Shown: positions 44,364-57,022, counted from the first letter of the stretch. The stretch: DNA of 64,000 nt from Garcia nutans (GCA_947685225.1 CANTUV010000007.1:17876501-17940500), one strand, 5' to 3'. Numbers and translations: made by a program. The notes: generated from the sequence alone by a model not told the origin.

Positions 44364-47300
44364 CTAGTTTTAAGGTTCTCGACCTAGGTGAGTTGTTAGA
44401 GAGAGAAAATTGGAATTAAAAATAATAATTTTTAATTGTGATGCATACATTGACACTGGTAATTTATCTGATCCCTGATGTGGCAATATCTATTTGATAT
44501 AATGGATATGAGTTGAGATGGCGTCTGGATTACATAGATCAGAGTGGCGCAGTGGAAGCGTCATTCTAGAGATTATGGATTAAGAATTTTTAAAACTTTT
44601 ATTTGAAATTTAAAATTCATATCTGATTTAATTGATAAATAAGTGAAATTAGAAAAATAATCTAGAAAATTATTTAAGATATAAAAATAAAAAGTTTGAG
44701 AAATGAGCATGATAGTTACAGAAAATTTTATAGGTGTAATACAAAGTGATATTGTCTGAATTTTTGGATAAATCTAGAAATGTTGGATGAGTTTAAATAT
44801 TTAATAGAAAGTTTTTCTATATGTTAGAATTCAATGTATAAAATTTTATAAATTTTAAAGATGAATCTCTAATTAAGAAAAATAGAAGAACACAGATTAT
44901 TGGAGTAATTTCAGCAACTCAGAATATGTAGAAATTAAAAAAAAATAAAATTAGAAACTATGGTAAATCAACCCAAAAAAATCTAAAACTTTATACACAA
45001 TATCATATGTATTCCTATAACATATGGTTAAAATTTCATGAATTTATATTAAGGTTTGATACCTGAAAAAAAAATAGACAACCGGGTGTTGCCAGGGAAA
45101 TTATTAAAGAGACAAATTCTTTGATTTTGCAAGATTTAATTTTAAATATATTAAATCAGGTTGAAAAAATCTAAAACTTTAAATATAAGTCCATAAATGT
45201 GTCAAGTGCACATGGATAAAATTTTACAAGCTTTTATAAAGAATTGGTAGGGAATATAAAAATTGAAAGTGCGATTGACATGAAACTGAGGAAGTCATAC
45301 AGTTTTGTGTAAGTAAGTAATAAATTAATTTTATGAGACAAATGAATGAAGAAAATTATAAAAATTTATATGCATATGGGTATAAGTATAGAAGGAATAT
45401 GGAGTTTTTAATAATTTGCAACAAAGAGTTCATAATTAAAATCAAATAGCAAAATCATATATGATAACGAATTATTTATTATGGAATAATGATGCATGAT
45501 ATAGGGTTGAGTATGTAAAATTAAAGTATCTAAATGGATGATGTTAATTAGTGTAATGAAATGAATTAGTGTTGTTTAAATATAAATGTTATGATTTTAA
45601 GATTAGAAATGTGACATGGATAAGATTTGGTGAGGTTCATGTTGTTGGTTGTAATATATGAAATTTAAATTTTGAAATGGGTTTCCATAATTGTGAAAGT
45701 GATGTGTTTTGATGTTATATTAATATAAAAATAAAGTTTATAAAGTTAGCTCTTGAAAATGAGATTAATAGAATGAAGTTTAAGTAAAGTAGTAAGTTGA
45801 AAATTTAGAGTTGTAAGAGAATTTTGATAAAGAATGTTTAGATATTGATAGTTTAAATATTTAATAAGCATGGGAGTAATTTTTAATGAGTAATATTATT
45901 TATGAAAATATCATGTAACGTGTAATATGGTTGATAATATAGAAATTTGTTATGAAATAAAAGGAAAATGATTAAGTAAGTAAAAATGAGTTACTTTAGG
46001 TAATTGAATTGGAAATGATGAAAAGGGATATGAAGGGTATGATAAATGCATAAAAAAATGTGAGAGAGATGTCACATTGGAAATGTGATTAAGATTTATG
46101 TGAGGTGTTAATATATATATATATATATAATAAGAAACTTATTTAATAGATGGGTGATTAAATAAGGAAGATGTTAATTATGTTGTGGTCAGAGTATATA
46201 TATATGTTGAATTGATGAATAACCTAAGTAATGTCAAAAGAATGAGAAATGATAATGTTCTATGAAAGGTGATAAATGTTAACTTTGTATAGGTTGTATG
46301 TAAAAGAGGAATTGAGTATAATTGTATGATTTGTGTGATGAGATTTTTTTTTCCAATATGAACACAAATATAATATATAAGAAAATGTGGAAAGTAAGTC
46401 ACATTGTGATTATGACTTACGAAGGTATATGTGGATGATTAAAAAAAATATTATCGAGTGTTTACTACCTTATACAAATACGTGTCTGGTGATATTGAGA
46501 ATGATATTGCATATATTAATAGACCTAAGAGAGATTAGGTCTTGACATGTGTAGAGTTAGGTCATGTGATGAATTAAGATTGAGAATAGACCCGATCAGA
46601 GCTGGACGGTAAAATTGTTATTTTAATAATTGAACTTGATGATTGTATAGTGTATTGGGCCTAAAGTACATGCGTATAAATAAGATATTGTAAGGAAAAA
46701 GAAAGTATAATGAAGAAAGTATGGAAATGGAAATATATATATATATGTATATGTATATATATATATATGTATATGTATATATATGAATGAAAATTTTTAT
46801 AAGAGATAGATTAGAAATGGAGTAATAAATGAAAATTGTGTAAAATTAGCATATGAATGAATGTGTATATGTAAGAGATGTTAATGATAATATTGTTGAA
46901 ACATGAGTTAGGCTAATGATGATCAAGTGATCAAGAGTAAATTATTTTGAAACAGAAGTGATTAAAAGTAAATTGCTTTGAAACAGAGCTGAAACGTGTT
47001 AACTTTTTGTATAGCAAAAGATTAGAAAAAGAATATGTGATTTTTGTGATATGAACTTAACATTGTGATTGGAAATGTTTGAAGAATAATGATAGATGAG
47101 CAATATTTATTTATAAGCCACAGGCGTGACCATTATTATGGCATGACCATGAGATTGATAGTTATGCTTCAAAAAATATGGTTAAGACTTATGGTTTGCA
47201 TAGTTGTATCCTATAATTTTATACTAAAAATTTGTTTATAATTATAGAAAGTGTGGAAACAGAAGATAATTGTGAAAATATGATGAGCTTTAAATGATGT

Positions 47301-47816
47301 GTAAGAAAAGTGATTTATGTAAATAGGGTAACTATAAGAAATGTGAGAAAATGGTAAATGAAAGGAATTATGAAATGTGAGTAAGACTTATAATGAATGT
47401 GTTTGAAAGTGGTATAAAATGAATAAGTTGATGAAAATGATGTGTAAAGTAAACGAGACTAGGGGAAATGAATATTATTTGTAATGATGAATTCAAAGAG
47501 AATTAAGATTTGAGAGTAATTTGACCTAATAGAATTAGGTCATGAATTGAAAACAGATTGATGAATTTAAAATAGACTAAAGATTGGTCAGAATAGAATA
47601 AGGTTGTGATGGTCATTTTGTGATAATTAGATCAATTGATCCGAAATGTAATAAGTTTACAAGTATTTATTGAAATTCAATGTGTGTAGTTGTATTAAGA
47701 ATATGCAAGCTATATGATAATGTGCTTAATACAACATTCTGATATGTATATGCATATGAAAGGAGCTAAGTTATATTAGTTTCAAATAATTATAAGAGAA
47801 AAATGTTAGTTATAGT
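44364..47816 (+). other. Element F internal region, left part, non-coding
   Basis: AT-rich with no gag or pol similarity in any frame. It shares scattered blocks with the interior of E, in the same order from the primer site. A (TA)n/(TATG)n microsatellite lies at about 46734-46784. The target copy ATAGT of element G ends this part (47812-47816). Confidence 0.8.
47812..47816. other. Target-site duplication of element G (left copy)
   Basis: ATAGT, repeated exactly at 60093-60097. Confidence 0.94.
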
Positions 47817-49529
47817 TGTTGCGCTCAAATTAACTCTACCACAAAGCATCACTCGCAAGTATACGAGGTAGCTGTAGCAAAGGTGATTGCCCCAAGGTCG
47901 TTCTCTCAAGGAAGCCAAATTGGTTAATTGCTTATCAGATTATGTTTAACAAGTAATAAAGAGATTTATAAATTGCTAAATAATGAAGAAGATTGATTAA
48001 AGTTTAAAACAATAAAAGTAAATTGAGCTGTGTTTTGATTCACTTGATAGAATGGTCTAGGGTTTGCACTTCTTTACTACTCATATGTATGAACGGTTAT
48101 TCCACTTAACTAATTTAATTTCTAAGATTAAATCTCAAGCAACTTAATTAATTGAGTCAAGGAAATAAGCTCTCGCATTCAAACCTCTTACAACTAATCT
48201 TGTTATAATTGAAACAATCTTTTTAATAGGTTATATCTCTAATTCACCTAAGTCCTTAATTGAATTGTTCCAGCATTAGATTTCATCTCTCAATCCATCA
48301 TCTAATACCTAAAACACACAATTGGTGGCCAATCAATTATATGTAACAATTTTTCATTCAATAAAGGCTAAAGAAATCAATAGTTAAGAGAATAACCAAT
48401 TCATACAATTCATAGCAAATCCATACAAACCTAGACTAGATTAAATTAGTTCATGATGTTATCAAGCATACTCATCTCATTAATAATCAAAGAAATCAAT
48501 TTAGACATGATAATGTTCATAAACACAATTTCAATGAAACTAAAGAGACAAAGTTTAAGAATAAAACCAAGTTACAAACTCCTTGAAGCTTTTGATGAAT
48601 CTCTTGATCGAATCTTGCAAAAAGGATGAAACAATGGCATGAACAATCTAATCTAAACTAGTTTAATCCAAAGTAAAATCAAAATCCAAGAAAACAAATG
48701 TTTAAACCCTAAGATCTCTCTCAGACGGCTAATTTGCTCTCAAAATCGTCGAAAGACTCCTAAACCCTAACTTTCTTTTCCTTTTATATGAGTCGTACGC
48801 GTTAAAAATCCGATGCGGGCTTGGAACATGAGGGACACGGCCAGGTGATGAGGGACACGGCCGTGTGAGGGCTTGATGGAGGGACACGGCCAGGTGACAC
48901 GGCCGTGTCCCCTACATGTGTCCTCCTCTGTTGCTTTTGGTCTTCTTTTCTTCTTTGTTGAGTGACACGGCCAAGTGGAGCTTGACTTGGCCGTGTGAGT
49001 GAATTGGGAGGGACACGGCCGTGTCCCTTGCCTGTGTTCGCTTCTGTGTAATTGTTGATCTCCCTTTCCTTTGGTAACAAGTGGGACACGGCCAAGTCAT
49101 GGTGACTTGGCCGTGTTGCTCTTCTTTGGAGGGACACGGCCACATGACTTGGCCGTGTCCCTTGCTTGTGTCTGCTACTGGGACTTGTTCTTCCTTTTAA
49201 CTTGGTATGGGACACGGCCAGTGACTTGGCCGTGTCCTCTGCCTGTGTCAGCTACTGCCCATTTCATCTTCAATTCGTTTCCTTGCCTGTTTTAACCTAA
49301 CACAAAACTCAAAACAAACTTAAAACACGAAGTAAATAAACAATAACCGACAAAACATAAACACAAACTAAAAACTAGATCAAAAATGACATAAAACTAA
49401 AAATAAACTAAAACTACACAATTAAAGAAAACACTAGACAAACCGATAAAAACTAACAAAATACCTAAATAAAACAATAATTAACCTAATAATCAAGACA
49501 CAAAACTTATAACAAAAACTAATAAAACA
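47817..49529 (-). repeat. Element G 3' LTR (left copy)
   Basis: Plus-strand ends TGTTGCGCTC and AATAAAACA. The part at 48832-49238 holds the GGCCGTGT dyad array. The 137-, 77- and 74-codon frames over it are repeat shadows and recur at the same place in the other LTR. Confidence 0.94.
48832..49238. repeat. GGCCGTGT dyad array in the left LTR of G
   Basis: About seven dyads (GGACACGGCC...GGCCGTGTCC). On the minus strand the spacers read GGCAGTAGCTGACACAGGCA, CAGTAGCAGACACAAGCAAG and CAGAAGCGAACACAGGCAAG, closely matching spacers in B and E. Confidence 0.88.
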
Positions 49530-49543
49530 ACTACCCCACACTT
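49530..49543 (-). promoter_or_regulatory. Element G polypurine tract
   Basis: AAGTGTGGGGTAGT on the minus strand abuts the LTR start. The same word recurs upstream at about 50281 and 50858. Confidence 0.85.
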
Positions 49544-51098
49544 AAAACTTTGCTTGTCCTCAAGCAAATTCACATGGCATAAATTAAAAATTCAAACAAC
49601 CTTAACTATAATTCCAGAACATAGATGAAATACTTTAAGACATCAGACATAAATAATTGCAATTTCCTTCAATCAAGATATTCTTAACTCATTCATTGAT
49701 CCAGACATACAAATCTTATCTCTCAACTAAGTGTTTCACTCGATTTCAAAGGTTAATCACTCATACCACTCATGAGTGCATACTGCCATAAACTTGCTTA
49801 ATTATCCAATCTCCCTCACTGATTTTCTCAAGAAATAATCCGAAGGTCTTTTATTTGGATGTAATGGGGCTAAGGTAAGGTGTGAGAAAAGACATTTAAG
49901 TAAAGCATCAAGAAATGGAGTATCTAAATTAGACACTACTCTTGCTAAGAATTTCATAACTCCTTCAAATAGCATACTCACAAACCCTTAGCAATCTTAC
50001 ATACTTGCACACTAAAAGAAAAGTACACGAGTCAAAATTCCTCTAAGGCTAGAAAATATATGAACTTTATATATATATATATCTCTTTTTGTTTTATTTT
50101 CACTTTTTTTTATTGAGTTTATATTTTTATATATATATATATATATACAAAGTATAAACTTAATGGAACATCTAGCTTAAAATGTAGAGGAAAAGAATAC
50201 TGACTCTTAATCAAATACAATATGCAAAGTATGCATTTCAACCCTCAATTAGGAATTCCATATTATTTTTTTTTTACTTACCCCACACTTGAAATAAACT
50301 ACCCTATTGTCTAATCATACAACTCCATTCCTTAATGCATAGGTATGATGATAGTAAGAACATGTTAAGTTGAGAATTGTGTTAATCAAACAAGAAACAG
50401 TCAATGGCTCAACTTGGCTCACTAAGGAAATCAATATAAAGGGAAGTCTCATTAAGCTAAAGGGGCTAACATAATTTGCCTTCATCATTTTAAAACTTGA
50501 GATTAAATCATAATGTGAGTTCAATAAGTATGCAAAAGCAAACTCTAGAGATGCAACATCATGAAGGTGCACACTTAAGAAAAGAAAATCAATTGACAAA
50601 AATATCAAATTTTATGAGGCTCAAAGCTCACACAGGTGGGTTCACAAAGATTTATATGTCATGAATTGCAGAATGCGAAAATTAATCCCGAATGAATTCA
50701 AATGCTCATTTCTATGCTGATACCAAAGTCTCAACTATAATGCTAGAATCAAAGTAAAGATCAATAAATTTTCAACAATTATACCATGCACAAAAAACAC
50801 AAAAAACAAAACAACCACAATAAGCAAAACAAGAATTAAAGGAAAGCTTAAAGAGTACCCCACACTTAAAATTGACATTGTCCTCAATGGAAAACAAGAA
50901 TAATAAATAAAAAGAGTTAAAGGACAACCTGTCTTCCATCGTACCTGGTGAGGCAAAATCCTAGCTTTCCATCACAAACACAAAAGTTTTATAACAAAAG
51001 TACAAGAAAATATCCAAACACAAAAGTTTTAACATAAATAACAAAAACAAAAAATAAAACAAGAGTACACTAAATAAAATAAAGCAAGGACTGAAAAT
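49544..51098 (-). other. Element G 3' non-coding region
   Basis: No coding sequence is recognised. On the minus strand, AGTGTGGGGTA-type words lie at about 50868, 50289 and 49540, the first and last preceded by GAGGACAA. A (TA)n run lies at 50070-50083 and another at 50131-50148. The arrangement parallels 25245-26510 in element B. Confidence 0.7.
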
Positions 51099-52223
51099 CT
51101 ATGGAAAATGTGGGCGGGAAGATGATGCAGCTGAGGGATGGAGACTCAAGATCGTTGCAAGGTTACTGTTAATCTGTTCCATCTGCTGTAAGATCTCAGC
51201 ATGGTTACGATCCACCTTGCTATCCAATCGATCCACTTTGCCCTCCAGGGCCTCAATCCTCAGAAGTACCTCTTGATGTTCCGAGACCGGAGCATCCTCA
51301 TCTAAGCCAAGAGAATTCGAGTCGGACTCCTCTTCAACCCGAGCTCTCTTCTGCCTGTCCCCCGGTGCTTCAGGCTCAGCTGACGGCATCACAAAGGTCC
51401 CTCTTCTATGCACCACCATGTGCATCTTCGCCAGTATAGCTAAATCCAAGGAATCATTACCCAAAATTTGAGTCATCCGAGTAGTACTCGGGTCAAAATC
51501 CTCCACAAGGGCTACTGCTAATATGGTGATCAATCCTCCAACACAAATAGCCCCCCTCCTTTTATTAGCTACAGAATCAAAAATATCGGCTAACCAATAG
51601 CCGGCACTAATATTCATTTCATTCAAAACACAGTCCAAGAAAAATAGCTCACTCGACTCAACCACACCCGGGCTCTCCTTCCTTGCAAAGAACCCACATG
51701 ACATAAACCTGTGCAAATATCTCAAGGTAGGGTTCCGTAATTTAGATGCTTTGGCCGATTTGGCCACATAAGTACCCGAGCCTAAGGCACCCCAAGCAAA
51801 CTGTTGTCTAAAATCTTTGGGTATCGATCTTTCTCCATGGTGATGAAAACCATATATATCATTCAACTGATCAATAGTAAGCACAAATGATCTACCCATT
51901 AATTTAAACATCAGTCTCCTGCAAATTTTCTTATCATCTCTTTCCACTTTAAGAGTTGCCAAAAATTCTAGGGTGAGCTCCTCAAACTGCAGAGGTCTCA
52001 ATGAAACGAATGTCTCCCACCCAAGATATTGCACATATCTATAAAAAGCAGTTCTCATTTGCAAAGCATCTAGAGATTCGTCATTCACATACCTTGTCGG
52101 GAAAAAACCCCGAGCCAAAAGACTTGCCCTCTTGTGAGATAAGGTGGAGGAAGATGACGAAGCTCCTTCGGCTCCAGATTTCTTCTTCTTTTGGTGTGGT
52201 ACAATTTTAGTTCTCGGCGACAT
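51099..52223 (-). CDS. Athila third ORF, function unknown
   Basis: An uninterrupted minus-strand frame downstream of pol, 374 codons from the chosen start MSPRTKIV at 52223 (an ATG at 52247 is in frame). The start was chosen because related proteins begin with a short basic segment followed by a low-complexity S-rich stretch. It resembles the ATHILA ORF / putative plant transposon protein group: ELTLEFLATL, RLMFKLMGRSFVLT, LNDIYGF, and RFMSCGFFARKE about midway. The C-terminal 60 residues form a likely coiled coil with heptads (RIEALEGKVDRLDSKVD). I see no signal peptide or membrane segment, so the older 'env-like' label for this position is not supported. Element B lacks this ORF. The frame has survived intact while pol and gag-pol have not. 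Confidence 0.75.
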   Translation of the reverse strand: MSPRTKIVPHQKKKKSGAEGASSSSSTLSHKRASLLARGFFPTRYVNDESLDALQMRTAFYRYVQYLGWETFVSLRPLQFEELTLEFLATLKVERDDKKICRRLMFKLMGRSFVLTIDQLNDIYGFHHHGERSIPKDFRQQFAWGALGSGTYVAKSAKASKLRNPTLRYLHRFMSCGFFARKESPGVVESSELFFLDCVLNEMNISAGYWLADIFDSVANKRRGAICVGGLITILAVALVEDFDPSTTRMTQILGNDSLDLAILAKMHMVVHRRGTFVMPSAEPEAPGDRQKRARVEEESDSNSLGLDEDAPVSEHQEVLLRIEALEGKVDRLDSKVDRNHAEILQQMEQINSNLATILSLHPSAASSSRPHFP

Positions 52224-52984
52224 GAAATCTAAGAAAATAACACCCAAAACTGAATTAAATCAAAATAATATGAGCAAAGAGCAAGTATTAAGTGATAATC
52301 TCAAGTTTTGTTGGAGTAATTTGAAGTTTTAACGGAAGAGATGGAGATTTGAAAATAAAAATCAAGGGTTTGGTGTTGCAGAGAACGAGAGAGCGAGAGA
52401 GAAGAAGATAGAAAAGTTAGGGATTTATGAAATAAAACTGGGCAAAATCGGGCTTTTAAAAGGCAAAAATTGGAGGACACGGCCGTGTGAGTGCTGACTT
52501 GGGCGTGTCTGTGTGTGAAAGTGAAGGGACACAGCCAAGTGGAGAGCACACGGCCGTGTCTCAAAGTTTTTTGGGGGACACGGCCAGGTTACACGGCCGT
52601 GTCCCCAGGGTGTGTCCAAGTCTGTGCAAAATTTGCAAAATCGTTCAATTCCATTGTTTTTTTTTAAAGAATTTTGGCCGTGTCCAGTGTGTGACACGGC
52701 CAAGGGACACGGCCAAGTCCTTTGGCCGTGTCACCTTCTGCCATTTTTAACTTAAAACACCATTTTTTTTAAAACAATTTTGCAAACCTTCTTCTTAAAA
52801 CACCCTGAAACACAAAGTAAAGAAAAACAGATCAAAGCACAGTCCATTTATTGAAACCGAACAGAAATCAAAACTCGCTAAACTTAAAATTACAACTATG
52901 AAAAATAAATGCAAACCGATGGGTTGCCTCCCATTTAGCGCTTCTTTAATGTCAATAAGCTGGACATCATGTAAGGCCTAAGGA
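52224..52984 (-). other. Spacer between third ORF and pol in G, with GGCCGTGT dyads
   Basis: Dyads of the LTR type occupy about 52470-52733, including GGACACGGCC...GGCCGTGTCC pairs, although this is internal sequence and not LTR. Near 52927-52950 the minus strand reads AAGAAGCGCTAAATGGGAGG, the post-pol motif also present in B. Confidence 0.75.
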
Positions 52985-55900
52985 TCATGAATCAAAGTGC
53001 TGCCCACTCCATCGAGACTTGAGTTTACCTGGAAAAAGACGGAGTCGTGAGTTAAAAAGTAAAACCTTCATACCTGGACTCAATGTCTTTCGCACTATAA
53101 TTTTATCATGAAGTGCTTTAGTGCGATCCTTGTAAATTCTCGCGCTCTCATAAGCCTCATTCCGCAGCTCATCTAACTCTGAAATTTGTAGAAATCTTTC
53201 TCTCTTCGCTTTGTCCAAGTCCAAATTCAGAGTCTTGATTGCCCAATATGCTCTGTGCTCCAACTCCACTGGTAAGTGACAAGCTTTTCCAAACACCAAT
53301 CGATATGGACTCATACCTAGAGGAGTTTTGAAAGCAGTCCGATATGCCCATAGTGCATCGTGCAATCTGTTTGCCCAATCCTTCCTGGATGTGTTGATTG
53401 TTTTCTCCAGAATTCCTTTTAGCTGCTTGTTGGATGTTTCCACTTGTCCAGAAGTCTGTGGATGGTATGGGGTTGCCACCTTGTGCTTCACACCGGATTT
53501 ATGCATTAACTTCTCAAAAAGCCTGTTGCAAAAATGACTCCCCCCATCACTGACTATCACCCTTGGTGTGCCAAACCTGCTAAGAATGTTTTCCTTCACA
53601 AATTTAACAACAATATTAGCATCATTAGTACGGGTGGGGATTGCCTCCACCCATTTGGAAACATAATCAACAACAACTAAAATGTATTCATAACCAAAGG
53701 ACTTGGGGAAAGGACCCATGAAGTCAATTCCCCACACATCAAACAGTTCAACCACAATATATGACTGAAGAGGCATTTCATTCCTCCTTCCAATGTTACC
53801 TACTCTTTGGCAATGATCACAGTGCTTACAATAGTCTTGAGCATCTTTAAATAAAGTAGGCCAGTAAAAACCACTTTGAAGCACCTTTTCTGCAGTTTTT
53901 CTTCCTCCAAAATGACCCCCACAGTGAAGGTCATGACAAAATTGAAGAACACTCAGTTGTTCTTCCTCAAAAACACACCTGCGAACTATCTCATCTTTGC
54001 AAATCCGGAATAGATAAGGTTCATCCCAAAAATAAAACTTACTTAAGTGTAGAAACCTTTTCTTTTCCTGAAAAGACATGTTAGATCTCAAAATACCACA
54101 AGAAAGATAGTTAGCAATATCTGCAAACCACGGTGCATCAATTACCACAAACAAATGCTCATCAGGAAATGCTTCTAAATTTTTATGAATGCTATCAGAT
54201 GCAAGATTTTCATTAAAGTAGGGTAATCTGGATAAATGATCAGCAACAACATTCTCACTACCCTTAGTATCCCTGATCTGGAAATCAAACTCTTGCAATA
54301 ACAACACCCATCTAATTAAGCGCGGTTTAGCATGCTGTTTTGTTAAAAGATATTTAAGAGCTGCATGGTCAGAATGAACAATAATTTTTGACCCTATTAA
54401 ATATGCTCTAAATTTGTCTAAAGCAAAAACAACAGCTAACATTTCCTTCTCAGTTGTGGTGTAGTTCATTTGTGCACTGTTCAGGGTTAAACTAGAATAA
54501 TAAATTACCCTTAAGTATTTGTCAACCCTTTGCCCAAGAACAGCTCCTACTGCATGATTAGAAGCATCACACATGATTTCAAAAGGTAAAGACCAGACAG
54601 GAGCTACAATCACAGGTGCACTAGTCAATTTTTCCTTAAGAGAATTAAAAGCTTGCATGCATTGTGCTGTAAATTCAAATGGAACATCTTTCCCCAATAA
54701 ATGGCACAATGGTTGGCTTATTTTGGAGAAATCCTTAATAAACCTTCTGTAAAATCCTGCATGCCCTAAAAAACTTCTTATTCCCTTAACAGAGGTAGGT
54801 GGGGGTAACTTAGCAATCAATTCAATTTTAGCCTTATCCACCTCAATCCCTTTACTCGACACCACATGACCTAAGACAATGCCCTGAGTAACCATAAAAT
54901 GACTCTTTTCCCAACTTAAAGTGAGGTTACATTCAATGCATCTCTCAAGCACACGAACAAGTTTATCGAGGCAATTATCAAAAGAATTACCAAAAACAGA
55001 AAAATCATCCATAAATACCTCAATAAAATCGTCGATCATATCCGAGAAGACAGACATCATGCATCTCTGAAAAGTTGCAGGTGCATTGCACAAGCCAAAG
55101 GGCATACGTCGAAATGCATAAGTCCCAAAAGGGCAAGTAAAGGTTGTCTTTGACTGATCCTCTGGAGCTATTGGCACCTGATAGTAACCTGAAAGGCCAT
55201 CCAGAAAACAATAATGTGAGTGCCCAGAAAGTTTATCTAACATCTGATCAATAAAAGGAAGAGGAAAATGATCTTTCTTTGTAGCATTGTTCAACTTCCT
55301 ATAATCGATGCACATTCTCCACCCAGTAGTAGTCCTAGTAGGAACCAACTCATTATTCTCATTTTTCATCACAGTGATTCCAGATTTCTTAGGAACTACA
55401 TGTACTGGGCTCACCCACTCACTATTAGCAATTGGATAAATTACTCCTTCATCCAGCAATTTGAGCACTTCCTTCTTAACCACTTCACTCATATTTGGGT
55501 TAAGTCTCCTTTGGGTTTCCCTCACAGGTTTAGCTCCCTCTTCTAAAGTGATTCTATGCATGCACATGGAAGGGCTAATACCCTTTATGTCACTCAATCC
55601 CCATCCTATTGCTCTCTTCAATCTTTTAAGCTCACTCACTAACCTCATCTCCTCCCCTTTACTAAGTTCACTAGATATTATTACAGGTAAAGTATTGTGA
55701 TCTCCCAAAAACACATATTTTAGGTTCTTAGGTAACTCTTTCAGCTCTAACTCTAGTGAGGGGTTCTTCTCTTCTTTTTCAATGGGGGAAGGTTCAAAAA
55801 TTGGGTCCTCCTTAAGCTCCTCTATTTCAGCACCCTCTAAAGTCTCAAGGCAACTGGCTAGTTCTGCATCAAAAATTTCCAAATCACTATCCAAAGTCAA

Positions 55901-57022
55901 TGCCAGCTCCAATTTATCAGAGGAACCTGTCTGCAAGAAAACATCTGAAACAACTGCATCAATACAATCAATAAAAGAACAATCCTCATATAAAGCAGTT
56001 GTAGGAATAGGAGAAATATTAAAAATAGAAAATTCTACAGTTTGTCCCAAAACAGTCATTGATAATTTTCCATTTTTAACATCTATCAAAGTGTTTGTAG
56101 TTGCCATAAAAGGCCTACCCAGTAGAATGGTGTGTGCAGATGGTGAAGAATTACCTACTTCCATGTCAAGAACAATGAAATCAACAGGAACTATCAAACC
56201 ACCAACTTTAACTAACACATCTTCTATAACCCCTTTCGGGAATCTAAGAGATCTATCAGCTAATTGCAACACCATTTTTGTTGGCTTAAGTTCCCCTAAT
56301 TCTAAGTCAAGGTACACAGAGTAAGACATTAAATTCACACTAGCTCCTAAATCACACATGCCATCAGTACATTTTCCATTCCCCATAGCAATTTGAATAA
56401 TAAAGCTTCCAGGATCCTTTAGCTTAGGAGGTAGTTTATGCTGCAAAACAGCACTAGCTACCTCAGAAACTATCACATTTTCATTCGGCTCATACCTTTT
56501 TTTCTTGGTATTCAATTCTTTAAAGAATTTAGCATAAGCCGGCATGTTCTTAATTGCTTCAAGTAAGGGTAAATTAATACTTACCTTAGATAGCATGTTG
56601 AAGATATCTGAAAACTGCTTATCTTTTTTATCATCCTTCAACCTGCTAGGGAATGGTATAGGTGGCCTGTATGGATTGCTTGCCTTGTGTAAATCTGGTG
56701 TAGGGGTCTTCTCCATTAATCTTTCTTCAGCACCTTTGCTCTCTTGATCTCCTTCCTTTTTATTCTCTTGCTCACCTGCATTCACAGAATTATTTTCAAC
56801 ATTGTTTTTAATTACCTTGCCACTCCTAAGAACAGTCACTGCTTGTGCCTGCTCAGGTTGACTTGGGAACTTCCCCTTTTGTTGAATCTGCATCTGTTGT
56901 GCAAGTTGCCCCACTTGGGTCTCCACCTTCTTAAAAGATGCTTCCAAGGAATCCAGCCTCTTGTTGTTCATCTCTTGGTTTTGAGCACTGACTTTGATGA
57001 AAGCTTGTAAACTGTCCTCCAA
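52985..57022 (-). pseudogene. pol: Element G pol (protease, RT, RNase H, integrase), C-terminally truncated
   Basis: A single open frame of 1,345 codons from the first ATG. Protease has D-L-G-A-S at residue 224 and ILLGRPF near 299. RT has [11 protein letters not shown] (568-578), GLCNAPATF and FMDD (670-673). RNase H has CDAS (819) and HSDH (885). The integrase HHCC region spans about 1030-1071; catalytic D is at 1100, D at 1159 and E at 1195. All catalytic residues are present. After KSRWSG (1340) the frame leaves the family pattern and stops within five codons. The C-terminal segment that in B reads from SPFTVKEVFP to VNGHRLKLYF is deleted. The frame is in phase with gag, separated by two stops (57125-57127, 57062-57064). 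Confidence 0.9.

Noticed and set aside
48802..49295. Frames of 137, 77 and 74 codons in LTR G, repeated at 59365-59858
   Set aside because: They lie wholly inside the LTR dyad array, overlap on both strands and have no independent support as genes.
51099..52223. Third ORF of G as an envelope protein
   Set aside because: No signal peptide, membrane segment or cleavage-type site is visible. The resemblance is to the Athila-specific ORF group of unknown function.
55268..56324. Plus-strand frames up to 180 codons opposite G pol
   Set aside because: They are shadows of the conserved minus-strand pol frame, which has all the expected motifs.
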